Made by a program: the position numbers and the translations under genes. A DNA stretch of 64,000 nucleotides, from positions 1,798,001 through 1,862,000 of the forward strand of contig CAVZHA010000027.1 in the NCBI GenBank assembly GCA_963774945.1, written 5' to 3'. This document shows, piece after piece, positions 43,442 through 53,247 of the stretch. The stretch is from Trebonia sp963774945. Lineage in GTDB: Bacteria; Actinomycetota; Actinomycetes; Streptosporangiales; Streptosporangiaceae. Each line of letters starts with the position of its first letter. The stretch's first letter is position 1. The notes below the pieces were generated by a model. That model was given only the letters and a program-made list of their open reading frames with translations. It was not told the DNA's origin and did no database searches.

Positions 43442-44381
43442 TTAGCTTTCTGCCACCAGGATGTCGAGGGCGTGCTGGAGGTCGAGGGCGTAGGCCGACT
43501 CGAAGATGACCTCACGGCCGGTCGACGGGTGCTCGAACGCGAGCCGGACCGCGTGCAGCCACTGCCGGGTCAGGCCCAGGTGGGCGGCCAGCGTCGGGTC
43601 CGCCCCGTAGAGCAGGTCGCCGCAGCAGGGGTGGTGCACGGCGGTCATGTGGACCCGGATCTGGTGGGTGCGGCCGGTCTCCAGGCCGACGGTCACCAGG
43701 GTGGCCGCGCGGAACGCCTCGAGGGTGTCGTAGTGGGTCACCGAGGGGCGGCCGTCGGCGACGACGGCGAACCGGCCGTCGCCGGACGGGTGCCGGCCGA
43801 TCGGCGCGTCGATCGTGCCGCGGAGCGGGTCGGGGTGGCCCTGGATCAGCGCGTGGTAGGTCTTCGACACCGTGCGCTCGCGGAACGCCTGCTTGAGGGC
43901 GCTGTAGGCCGACTCGCTCTTGGCCACCACCATCAGGCCGGTGGTGTTGGCGTCGAGCCGGTGCACGATGCCCTGCCGCTCGGCGGCGCCGGAGGTCGCC
44001 ACCCGGTACCCGGCGCCGAGCAGTCCGCCGGTCACCGTCGGCCCGGTCCAGCCGGTGGTCGGGTGCGCCGCCACCCCGCGCGGCTTGTCCACCACGATGA
44101 TGTCGTCGTCCTCGTAGACGATCGCGAGCCCCGGCACCGGCTCGGCCCGGCACCGTCGGCGCGGCCGCGCCGGGCGGAGGCGGCAGCGTCACCGACAGCT
44201 CGGCGCCGGCCGTCACCCGGTCGGACTTGATCGTCGGCTTCCCGTCGATGAGGACCTTGCCGTTGCCGATCAGCTCGGCCGCGCCGGTCCGCGACACGCC
44301 GAACATCCGGGCGATGGCGGCGTCGAGCCGCTCCCCGTCGAGGCCCTCGGGGACGTAGACCAGCCGCTCGCCCGAGCTCAC
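43442..44381 (-). CDS. RluA/RluD-family rRNA pseudouridine synthase (one frameshift)
   Basis: About 312 residues. An N-terminal S4 domain (LDGERLDAAIARMFGVSRTG, GNGKVLIDGKPTIKSDRV) leads to the synthase domain. The catalytic motif is IVHRLDANTTGLMVVAKS; ETGRTHQIRVHM and a C-terminal LQHALDIL follow. A shift lies near 44140. Likely makes pseudouridines in 23S rRNA. The GTG at 44381 overlaps the lspA stop (GTGA), as in Streptomyces. Confidence 0.88.
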
Positions 44382-44958
44382 CGCTCCGCGTCCGTCGGGG
44401 ACGACGCATCGGCCTGCGACGGATTCGTCCGATTGGTCAGACTGGTCAGCGCGACGCCGGCCGAGGCGGCGGCCGGGGCGTGGCCTGCGTCGCCGCGGGT
44501 GCCGTCCAGGTGCTGGCCGCGCATGGCGAGGATGACCGTGAGGATGCCGCCGCAGACGATCGCGGAGTCGGCCAGGTTGAAGATCGGGTAGAAGCGCGTC
44601 ACCGCGATCCAGTCGACCACATCGCCCCGGAACAGGCCCGGCGCCCGGAAGATCCGGTCGCTCAGGTTGCCCATCGCCCCGCCGAGCAGCAGCCCGAGCG
44701 CGATCGCCCAGCCGAGCGAGTAGAGCCTGCGGGCCGTCCGCGCGATGTAGACGATGACGCCGAAGGCGATCACGGTGAACACCACCGTCTCGCCGGTGCC
44801 GACGCTGAAGGCGGCGCCCGGGTTGCGGGTCAGCCAGAGCATGAGCACGTTGCCGATCAGGTGGACCGGCTGGTCATCGCGCAGGTGCGCGACCACGAGG
44901 GCCTTGCTGATGGCGTCGGCGGCGAGCACGAAGGCCGCGACGCGGCGAGCACGCCCAT
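44378..44958 (-). CDS. lspA: lipoprotein signal peptidase (one frameshift near start)
   Basis: An integral membrane aspartic protease that removes signal peptides from lipoproteins. It shows VAAFVLAADAISKALVV, LTRNPGAAFS, the catalytic Asp in GGAMGNLSDRIFR and FNLADSAIVCGGIL. About 190 residues with a Ser/Asn/Ala-rich tail. The ATG at 44958 is joined to the rest by a shift near 44940; the start is therefore uncertain. Confidence 0.9.
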
Positions 44959-44997
44959 CGCGCCGCCGCCGTGCCCGCTGGGCGGGACGGGCAGGGG

Positions 44998-45414
44998 TCA
45001 GCGGCGTTCCTGGCGCTGCTTGCACGCCACGCACAGGGTCGCCCGCGGGAACGCCTGCAGCCGCGCCTTCCCTATCGGCTTGCCGCACGATTCGCACACT
45101 CCATATGTTCCGGCTTCGATCCGGTCGAGCGCATGCTCGGTCTGCTCGAGCAGCTCGCGCGTGTTGTTGTTGAGCGCGAGCTCATGCTCCCGCTCGAACA
45201 GCTTAGAGCTAGCGTCGGCCTCATCGTCCCCGGCCTCGGCCGCCATGTCGCTGATATGGGCGGAAATGTGCGCCTGCACCTCGCCCAGCTCCGCGCGCAG
45301 CGCGGCCGCTTCCTTCTCAAGCTCGATGCGAAGCTCCCCGAGCTCGGCGTCGGTCCACGGCGCTTCGCCATCCCGCACCGGAAGTTCGGCGGCGCTTGAC
45401 TGCGCAGCGGTCAT
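44998..45414 (-). CDS. TraR/DksA-family zinc-finger protein
   Basis: A 138-residue intact protein. A coiled-coil stretch (ELEKEAAALRAELGEVQ) is followed by LALNNNTRELLEQTEHALDR and the C4 finger CESCGKPI...LCVAC. DksA-like proteins enter the polymerase secondary channel and modulate promoters. The coil-tip DxxDxA is replaced by DDEADASS. It lies divergent from ileS by 245 nt. Confidence 0.9.
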   Translation of the reverse strand: MTAAQSSAAELPVRDGEAPWTDAELGELRIELEKEAAALRAELGEVQAHISAHISDMAAEAGDDEADASSKLFEREHELALNNNTRELLEQTEHALDRIEAGTYGVCESCGKPIGKARLQAFPRATLCVACKQRQERR

Positions 45415-45659
45415 AGTCGGTTCCTCGGATCATGAGATTCGGACAGACAACGGAGAATACGACGCGCCGGGCCCACCCGCAAACTCGTTCGGCTCTCGGC
45501 GGAACCGTGCGCGCCTTCCTAGAACGCCCGGTGCGCCCGATGGCTTCCCGCGCCCGGCCGAGAGCGGCGCAAAGCGCTTGATACGACAGCGGTTTCTGAC
45601 ATCGGGCCCGCCCCCGGTACTGTCTGGCTGTGCCCAACCGTTGACGCTGGGGGGATTTG

Positions 45660-48600
45660 ATGGAGCGCAAGCCAGGCGGAGCGATGCCGCCGCTGCCCGC
45701 GCAGGCGGACTTTCCCGCGATCGAGCACGAGATGCTCGCCCGCTGGAACCGGCAGCGCACCTTCGACGCCTCGCTGAAGCAGACCGAGGGGGCCGACCGG
45801 TGGACCTTCTACGAGGGGCCGCCGACCGCGAACGGGATGCCGGGTGTGCACCACATCGAGGCCCGGGTGTTCAAGGACGTGTTCCCCCGGTTCAAGACCA
45901 TGCAGGGGTACCACGTCACCCGCAAGGGCGGCTGGGACTGCCACGGGCTGCCGGTCGAGGTCGCGGTCGAGAAGGAACTCGGCCTATCGGGCAAGAAGGA
46001 CATTGAGGCCTACGGCGTCGCCGAGTTCAACGAGCGGTGCCGGGAGTCGGTGCTCCGGCACGTGGACGCGTTCGCGGCGCTGACCACGCGGATGGGCTAC
46101 TGGATCGACCTGTCCACCGCCTACCGGACTATGGACGCGGAGTACGTGGAGTCGGTCTGGTGGGCGCTGAAGTCGATCTACGACAAGGGGCTGCTGGTCC
46201 GCGACTTCCGGATCAGCCCGTACTGCCCCCGCTGCGGCACGGCGCTTTCCGACCACGAGATGGGCCAGCCGGACGTCTACAAGGACGTCGCCGACCCGTC
46301 GGTGACGGTCCGGTTCCCGATCACCAAGCTCCCGGCCGGGGCGAACCCGCTGCTGGCGGGCGCGGATCTGCTGGTCTGGACGACGACCCCGTGGACGCTG
46401 GTGTCGAACACCGCGGTGGCCGTCCACCCCGAGGTCGAGTACGTGGTCGCCCGCCGGTCCGGCGGCCTGCAGGGCACCGTCCCGGCGGGCAAGGAGCGCG
46501 GCGACGGCGACAAGGTCGTGGTCGCCGACGCGCTCTGGCCGCGGGTCCTGGGCGAGGGCTGGCACGTGGTCGCCACCGTGCGCGGGGCCGAGCTGCTCGG
46601 GGCGTCGTACCAGCGGCCGTTCGACCTGGTTGATATTCCTGACGCCCACCGGGTGGTGGCCGGCACGTTCGTGACCACCGAGGACGGGACCGGCCTGGTG
46701 CACCTGGCGCCGGCCTTCGGCGCCGACGACCTGGCGGCGATCCGGGCCAACGGGATGACGGTGGTGAACCCGGTGCGCGCCGACGGGCGGTTCGAGGAGG
46801 GCCTGCCGATGGTCGGCGGGCTGTTCTTCAAGGACGCCGACGCGCCGCTGATCGCCGATCTGGCCGAGCGCGGCCTGCTGTTCAAGTCCGAGCTGCACAC
46901 GCACAGCTACCCGCACTGCTGGCGGTGCAACACCGTGCTGCTCTACTACGCGCTGCCGTCCTGGTACATCAGGACCACCGCGATCAAGGACGAGCTGCTG
47001 GCGCAGAACGAGAAGACCAACTGGCAGCCGGCCACGATCAAGCACGGCCGGTACGGCGAGTGGCTGCGGAACAACGTCGACTGGGCGCTGTCGCGCACCC
47101 GGTACTGGGGGACGCCGCTGCCGATCTGGTCCTGCCCGTCCGACCACGTGACCTGCGTCGGGTCGCTGGCGGAGCTGGGCGGGCTGGCCGGCGCAGGACC
47201 TGTCCGGGCTTGACCCGCACCGGCCCTACGTGGACGACGTCGAGTTCCCGTGCCCGGAGTGCGGCCTGCCCGGCGACGCGGGCGCCGGAGGTGATCGACG
47301 TCTGGTTCGACTCCGGGTCGATGCCGTTCGCGCAGTGGGGCGCGCCGCTGCGGAACCTGGACTCGTTCGAGCAGGCCTACCCGGCCCAGTTCATCTGCGA
47401 GGCGATCGACCAGACCCGGGGCTGGTTCTACTCGCTGATGGCGGTGGGCACGCTGGTGTTCGGGCGGTCGCCGTACGAGAACGTGGTCTGCCTCGGGCTG
47501 GTCATGGACGAGTCCGGCCGGAAGATGTCCAAGCACCTCGGCAACGTCATCGAGCCGATGGGGCTGATGAACTCGCACGGGGCGGACGCGGTGCGCTGGT
47601 TCTTCGCCGCGTCCGGGTCCCCGTGGGCGCCGCGGCGGATCGGGCCGCACGTGCTCGACGAGATCGTGCGCAAGGTGCTGCTCACCTACTGGAACACCGC
47701 GTCGTTCCTGGTGCTGTACGCGAACGCGGCCGGCGTCCGGCGGGCGCCGGGTCCGGCGCCGCGGCGGCGGCCGGTCGGCGTGGACGCCGGAGGCCGGCGC
47801 CTCGGCGCCGCCGGCGGCGGACCGGCCGCTGCTCGACCGGTGGCTGCTGTCGGAGGTGCACGCGTGCCTGCGGGATGTCACGGCGTCGCTCGAGGCATTC
47901 GACACGGCCACGGCCGGACGGCGGCTGGCCGGCCTGATCGACGATCTGTCCAACTGGTACGTGCGGCGGTCGCGGCGGCGGTTCTGGGACGGGCCTGGGT
48001 CGGCCGACGGCGCCTCGGCGTTCGCGACCCTGCATTCGGCGCTGGCGGCGGTCACCGCGATGATGGCGCCGATCACGCCGTTCCTGGCCGACTACCTGTG
48101 GGGCGTGCTGCGGCCGGCCGACGCGCCCGAGTCGGTGCACCTGGCGTCGTGGCCGACGTGGGACGCCGGCCCTGATCGACCCGGCGCTGTCGTCGCAGAT
48201 GGCGCTCGCCCGCCGGCTGGTCGAGCTCGGCCGGTCGGCCCGGTCGGCGGCCTCGGTGCGGACCAGGCAGCCGCTCGGGCGGGCGCTGGTCGGGCGCGGC
48301 CGGCTTCGCGGCGCTGCCGGCCGAACTGCGCGACCTGATCGCCGACGAGCTGAACGTGCACGCGGTCGAGCCGCTCGACGCGGTCGGCGGCGAGCTCGTC
48401 ACCTACACGGTCAAGCCCGAGTTCCGGGCGCTCGGCAAGCGGTTCGGCTCGTCGACCCAGGCGGTCGCGGCCGCGATCAGGGCGGCCGACCCGGCCGTGC
48501 TCGCGCACGCGGTCGCCGCCGACGGAGGATCAGCGACCGTGCAGGCGGCCGGGCTCGGCTCGGTCACGCTGACGGCGGACGACCTGGTGGTGACGCAGAC

Positions 48601-48951
48601 GCCGCTCGAGGGGTGGGGCGTGGCGACGGCGGCGGGCGAAACCGTGGCGCTCGACCTGTCGGTGTCCGACGCGCTGCGCGCCGAGGGCTGGGCGCGCGAG
48701 GTCGTGCGGCTCATCCAGGACGCCCGCAAGAGCGACGGCCTCCAGGTCAGCGACCGGATCGAGCTGCGCTGGGCGACGCCGGACGGCGACCTGGCGGCGG
48801 CGCTGGCGCGCGCACGGCGAGCTGATCGCCGGTGAGGTGCTGGCCGTGTCGTTCGGGCCCGGCGAGGGACCGGGCGACGCGGCCGGGCCCGTGGTACGAG
48901 CACGCCGACGACGATCTGGGGCTGCGGTTCTGGCTCGCGGTCAGCGGCTGA
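45660..48951 (+). CDS. ileS: isoleucyl-tRNA synthetase (frameshifted)
   Basis: About 1090 residues. The HIGH-like motif is PGVHHIEARVF, the editing domain has WTTTPWTLVSNTAV, the zinc ligands lie in SYPHCWRCNTVLLYY, and the KMSKS motif is KMSKHLGNVIEP. The anticodon domain has LSNWYVRRSRRRFW; the end is DDDLGLRFWLAVSG with TGA at 48949. Shifts lie near 47185, 47277, 47760, 48170, 48290, 48815 and 48885. ATG at 45660 follows GGGGGG. The 245-nt leader shows no T-box core (TGG with GGNACCGCG), in contrast to many actinobacterial ileS genes. Confidence 0.94.
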
Positions 48952-49044
48952 CCGCACGCCGCGCGGGCGGGCGGTCCGGGGGCGTGCGCGGCGGGCCGAA
49001 GGTCACCCGGTCATGAGGGGAGCGGACCGGGGCCAGAGTCGCAC

Positions 49045-49078
49045 CGGTCCGTTCGAGAAAACTGGTTGGCTTTAGCGG
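49045..49078 (-). repeat. dispersed A+T-rich repeat, copy between ileS and the Cys-motif gene
   Basis: On the minus strand CTAAAGCCAACCAGTTTTC leads to TCGAACGGACCGG. It lies 40 nt downstream of the stop at 49118. The core matches the other copies; the A+T half is more diverged. Confidence 0.5.
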
Positions 49079-49117
49079 TTTTCTGGCGTGTCAGCCGCTT
49101 TGCTGGAGCTCGTGGCG

Positions 49118-50577
49118 CTAGCCCTCGGGCTGGCAGGCGGCGCAGGGGGTGCAGTTGGCCGCCTTGGCCTCGGGGATCGGACTTCCTGGCGATGTCGGCC
49201 TCGTCCATGAAGCGGATGAGGATGCAGTCCGGGTCGTGGTACCTGGGCACGCCGGGGATCACCGTGACGAGCCTGGCGCCGCTCGCCTGCGGGGCGGACG
49301 TCTCGTCGGTGCCGGTGTCCTCGTCCGCCGCCGCCGCGGCGGGGGTCTCGGCCGTCTCGGCGCTGGAGTCGGCCGTCACGATCGCGCCATCCGGCGTTAC
49401 CGGGTGCTGGCCGCCGTCAGGGCGGGGGTCGGCGCTGGCCGCGTCGGGTGATTCGGCGTCGGTCGGGGCGGGCTCGGCCGCCTTGGCCTTCTCCGTCACC
49501 GTCTTCGCGGGCACCGTGTCGGGCGACACCGTGTTAGCCGCCACGGTCTCGGCGGCGTCGGGCTTCTTGTCTGCCTCGGGCGCGGCCTCGTCCGTCTCGT
49601 CGTCCTCGAGCCACGAGTAGCGAGTCGGCCAGTCGTCGTCGGTGTCGACGACGTCGGTGTCGACGACGTCGGCTGCGGCCGATGGGGTATCGGTGGACGA
49701 GTCGTCGTCGGGCGCGGGCGTCTTCGCCGCGAACGCCTTGAACGGCTCGGCCTCGGGTGGCGTCGGCCGTGGGTGGGTCGGCCTTCGCCGGCGCCGGCCT
49801 TTACCTGGTCGGCCTTGGCAGGCTCGCCGTTGGCAGGTTCGCCGTTGACAGGCTCGGCCGCAGCCCGGTCGGCGACGGACTGGTTCAGCCGGTCGAACCA
49901 GCTCGGCGGGGCCGGCTGGTCGGTGGAGCTGTCCCAGCCGCGCGCGGGAGCGGAGGCGGCCGAAGTGGAGCCGGACTGCGGTTCCTTGGCGGATGGCCTG
50001 GTGGGGGCCTGCTCCCTGGGCGTCCAGTTCGGGCGCCCCTGGTCGTCCGGCGACCAAGAGGAAGGCTGCGGCGGGCGAGTCTCCCAGTCCGCCACGGTCT
50101 CGTCTACCCGGGTCGACGCCTGGCTGAAAGCATGCTGGCGCTGCCCCAACGGAGGGCTGCATCGCCGCCGGCGTCGTCACGGACGGGGCCGCGACGGTCG
50201 GCGCCGCGGCGGACTTCGACGCGACCGCAGCGGCGGATGCAGCTGCGGCGGCTTCAAAGGCAGCCGTAGCGGGCCCCTTCGGGCGGATCTGTCGGTTGAT
50301 CCTCCCGAACGGGCCCGTCACTGCCACGAACATCGACCGGTGCCGGCCGACTGGCCGACCGGCGATTCCTGAGTCCGCGCCCGCACTAGCGGGCGCAAGC
50401 TCAGGACCGCCCCCGAATAGCTCGTCGCGCTTAAGCACGACCCCGATAGCGAGCACGATCAGTGCCACGGCACTGACCGCGATCGCTCACGTAGACCAGC
50501 GACAGCTTGCTGGTGGCGACGCCGCCGATAAGCACCCCGATGGCGACGACAACCAGCCCGGCGCTGAACCGGATCAC
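49118..50577 (-). CDS. membrane-anchored low-complexity protein with C-terminal Cys motif (frameshifted)
   Basis: About 486 residues. GTG at 50577 begins VIRFSAGLVVVAIGVLIGG, with a second helix in SAVALIVLAIGVVLKR. A long Ala/Pro/Asp/Glu-rich cytoplasmic or disordered region follows. A conserved-looking end PGVPRYHDPDCILIRFMDEA leads to ANCTPCAACQPEG at TAG 49118. The His-Cys plus C-x2-C-x2-C set could bind a metal. Shifts lie near 50490, 50140, 49800, 49760 and 49180. It follows divIVA by 47 nt, so a role in growth or division is possible. Unnamed family. Confidence 0.6.
50292..50319 (+). repeat. possible weak copy of the dispersed repeat
   Basis: TCGGTTGATCCTCCCGAACG followed by GGCCC has the CCCGAACGG core and a GATC-containing left half, but is less A+T rich. 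It codes for GPFGRINRQI in the Cys-motif protein, close to GPFGTIDVDL at the murC copy. Confidence 0.35.
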
Positions 50578-50624
50578 TTAAAAATCACCTCGTGTCCGGA
50601 GAACCGGAGAGCTACGTCAGCGGA

Positions 50625-51470
50625 TCAACGACCATCGGGACGGAAGCCGCCCGCGTGCTCGGGAACCGCATACTGGGCTGCCGTAGGCGCCGGACCAGCC
50701 AGACCGTTGCGCACCCCGGACTGGCCGAGGCCAGCCGGAAGCTGCGGCGGTGCTGGCGGTGCCGCCGGAGGCATGGCCGGGAACGTGCCACTGTCGGTCA
50801 CGCCGGCCTCCAAGTCGCGCAGCTGCCCCTCAAGATAGGCCTTCAGGCGGCTGCGGTACTCACGCTCGAATGCGCGCAGGTCATCGACCCGACGCTCAAG
50901 CTCCTCACGCGACTGCACGAGCGAGCCCATGGCCTGGCGGTGACGCTCCTGAGCGTCACGCTCCAGGGACTCGGCGCGCGCCCTGGCGTCACCGGTGATC
51001 TGCTCCGCCTGGCGGCGGGCCTTGGTCAGCACCTCGTCGGCCTCCCGGCGAGCCCTGCCCAGGGTCTCGTCGGCTTCCCGGCGAGCGTCGGCGATCGCCT
51101 GGTCGGCGGTCTGCTGGGCAAGCGAGAGCACCCGCGCGGCCGTGTCCATGCTGTTGTTGTTGTCTTCGCTCGAGTACATCGAGCTCTGATGCATGGGCTC
51201 GGGGCGTCGGTACTCCATGGGCGGCTCTGGCGCCATCATGTCCGACTTCTGGTCGGACAGTGGCGAAGAGAGCGCGGACATGGCCGGCTTCCCTCCACCA
51301 CGCAGCACCTCGGCCAGCTTCGCCCGGAGTTCTTCGTTCTCCTGGATAAGCCGATCAAGTTCGGCCTCGACCTCGTCGAGGAAGGCGTCAACTTCTTCCT
51401 CGTCGTAGCCGGGCCTAAGCCTGGTCGTACTGAACTGCTTGTTCCGCACATCCGCGGGAGTCAGCGGCAT
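50625..51470 (-). CDS. divIVA: DivIVA (Wag31) polar growth protein
   Basis: A 281-residue intact coiled-coil protein that marks negatively curved membrane at poles and hyphal tips and recruits wall synthesis. The N-terminal membrane-binding domain is VRNKQFSTTRLRPGYDEEEV; coil 1 runs to about residue 55, and a long second coil lies at about 110-215 (EADEVLTKARRQAEQITGDA). A Gln/Pro/Ala tail ends the protein. The spacer between the coils (MEYRRPEPMHQSSMYSSEDN) is where actinobacterial DivIVA is often phosphorylated. Confidence 0.95.
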   Translation of the reverse strand: MPLTPADVRNKQFSTTRLRPGYDEEEVDAFLDEVEAELDRLIQENEELRAKLAEVLRGGGKPAMSALSSPLSDQKSDMMAPEPPMEYRRPEPMHQSSMYSSEDNNNSMDTAARVLSLAQQTADQAIADARREADETLGRARREADEVLTKARRQAEQITGDARARAESLERDAQERHRQAMGSLVQSREELERRVDDLRAFEREYRSRLKAYLEGQLRDLEAGVTDSGTFPAMPPAAPPAPPQLPAGLGQSGVRNGLAGPAPTAAQYAVPEHAGGFRPDGR

Positions 51471-51496
51471 CTCGTCTCCTCGGCGCGCTTGGCTGT

Positions 51497-51543
51497 GTTC
51501 CTCAGCACCGTAGTTCCGTCAGCACCGTGTTCCTCAGCACCGT
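51497..51543. repeat. three near-identical 15-bp units
   Basis: GTTCCTCAGCACCGT at 51497-51511 and 51529-51543, with GTTCCGTCAGCACCGT between (51513-51528). They lie at the end of yggT, 27 nt before the divIVA start, and may extend the yggT C-terminus in frame. Confidence 0.65.
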
Positions 51544-51870
51544 ACCTGCAAAGCACGGTACATGCTTCAGAGTCTCGGTACAGCCACCTGCAAGCAAAAT
51601 CAGTACCACGATGAACAGCACCATGAAGCTGAGGTCGAGCCTCACTCTACCGAGCTGGAGGGGAGGAATGTGGCGACGTAGGAATTTTAGTGGGCGGATC
51701 GGTCAGCGTGAGGATGGTCTCACACAGCACCAGGACGACGCCGTGCGGATACCCAGTCGCGCGCGAACGCGCGGATCCAGCTGATGATCATGGTCCCGAT
51801 GAGCACGACCAGGTACAGCGTCGAGCACGTAGGTAAGGACGATCTGCAGGTAATGCAGGAAGTTGTGCAT
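51502..51870 (-). CDS. yggT: YggT-family membrane protein (frameshifted)
   Basis: About 122 residues. The first helix is MHNFLHYLQIVLTYVL; LVVLIGTMIISWIRAFARDW; then ETILTLTDPPTKI and RVRLDLSFMVLFIVVLILLA, the usual family plan. Shifts lie near 51825, 51760 and 51690. After the last helix the frame reads on through the three 15-bp repeats to TGA 51502, an unusual tail. Position between sepF and divIVA is standard in actinobacteria. Confidence 0.8.
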
Positions 51871-51935
51871 CACATCACCTTGTCCTAGCCCGCGCACGCG
51901 TCTCAGCCCGGCCTCGTGCCCCTCAACCAGTGGCC

Positions 51936-52428
51936 CTAGCTCTGGTTGAAGAAGCCGCGCTCGGCGATCCTCGCCTTGTCCTCCGCGGTCACCTCGACGT
52001 TCGCCGGGGACAGCAGGAAGACCTTGTTCGTCACCTTATCGATGGACCCGCGAAGGCCGAAGATCAGACCCGCCGCGAAGTCGACCAGGCGACGCGCGTC
52101 GCTGTCGACCATCTCGGTCAGGTTCATGATCACCGGGGTGCCCTCACGAAAGTGCTCACCGATGGTCCGCGCTTCATTGTAGGTGCGCGGATGAAGTGTC
52201 GTGATCCGGGCAAGCTCTCACCTGCTGCGGAGGAATGGCCTCGACCCGGTGATCGCTCACGTACGCACCGTAGTCGGCGCGCGCGGCAACGGACGCGACG
52301 GTATCGACGACGTCGACTGTCTCGTCGTATTCGTCGTACTCCTCGTACGAGTCGTAACCGTCCGTGAACCGGCGATCGTCCTCCACGAGGCCAAGGTAGA
52401 CCGCCATCTTGCGCATCGCGCTGGCCAT
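51936..52428 (-). CDS. sepF: SepF cell-division protein (one frameshift)
   Basis: About 163 residues. The N-terminal amphipathic helix MASAMRKMAVYLGLVEDD binds membrane. An acidic linker (YDSYEEYDEYDETVD) leads to the C-terminal domain VIMNLTEMVDSDARRLVDFA, GLIFGLRGSIDKV and NKVFLLSPANVEVT. A shift lies near 52200. It anchors FtsZ at the septum. Confidence 0.92.
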
Positions 52429-52506
52429 CCTTCAGTCCTCCGTCGTACCACACCCACGCGTCGCCGCGCACCCAACAGACCCCAGAAACTCCTTACGCGA
52501 CGGACA

Positions 52507-53247
52507 TTACAGGACCGGGAGCGATCTGTTGCCGAGCAACGCCGTACCAATTCTCAGGTGTGTCGCGCCGTTTCGAACGGCGGCCTCGAGGTCGCCGCTC
52601 ATCCCGGCCGAGATGATGGTCGCGGCCGGGTTGATCTCGCGCAGCGGTGTCCGAGATCGCGCGGAGCGCGGCGAACGCCGTCTCCGGGGCGACGCCGAGC
52701 GGGGCGACCGCCATCACGCCCGCCGAGCGCGAGGCCCTGCTCGGCCTCGATCGCGGCCGCGACCTCGGGCAGCTCGGCGATCAGCGCGCCGCCTCTGGCC
52801 GGGTCGCCGTCGAGGCTGACCTGGACCAGGCAGGTGACAGCGCGGGCGCCGCCGCGGCGGTTGCTGCCGTTGCCGCGCACGGCCGCGCTGCCGAGGGCGC
52901 GCACGAGCCGGACCCGGTCGACCGAGTGCACGACGCTGGCGTACCTGACCACGCTGCTGCGCCTTGTTGGTCTGCAGCTGGCCGATGAAGTGCCAGCGGA
53001 CCGGCGCCGACGTCGCCTCGGCCACCTCAGCCGCCTTGGGCGCCGCCTCCTGGTCCCGGTTCTCGCCGAAGTCGGTCAGGCCGAGGCCCGGCCAGCGTCG
53101 ACCACGTCCTGCGCGGGCCTGGTCTTGGTGACGGCGATGAGCGTGATCTCGCTGGCGTCTCGTCCCGCGGCCGCGCAGGCGGCCGCGATCGCGGCCCCGG
53201 ACGGCGGCGAGGTTGCCCGCCAGCTCGGCGTGCCTCGCGCGAGTCAC
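52507..53247 (-). CDS. yggS: YggS-family PLP homeostasis protein (frameshifted)
   Basis: A TIM-barrel pyridoxal-phosphate-binding protein of about 245 residues. The start is TRARHAELAGNLAAVRGRI, the cofactor lysine lies in ITLIAVTKTRP in a shifted frame, then DFGENRDQEAAPKAAEVAEA, RWHFIGQLQTNKAQ, VHSVDRVRLVRAL and an end RIGTALLGNRSLPVL. Shifts lie near 53195, 53095, 52955, 52730 and 52645. GTG at 53247 overlaps the ftsZ stop (GTGA). The pgeF/ylmD gene often found between them is absent. Confidence 0.88.
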
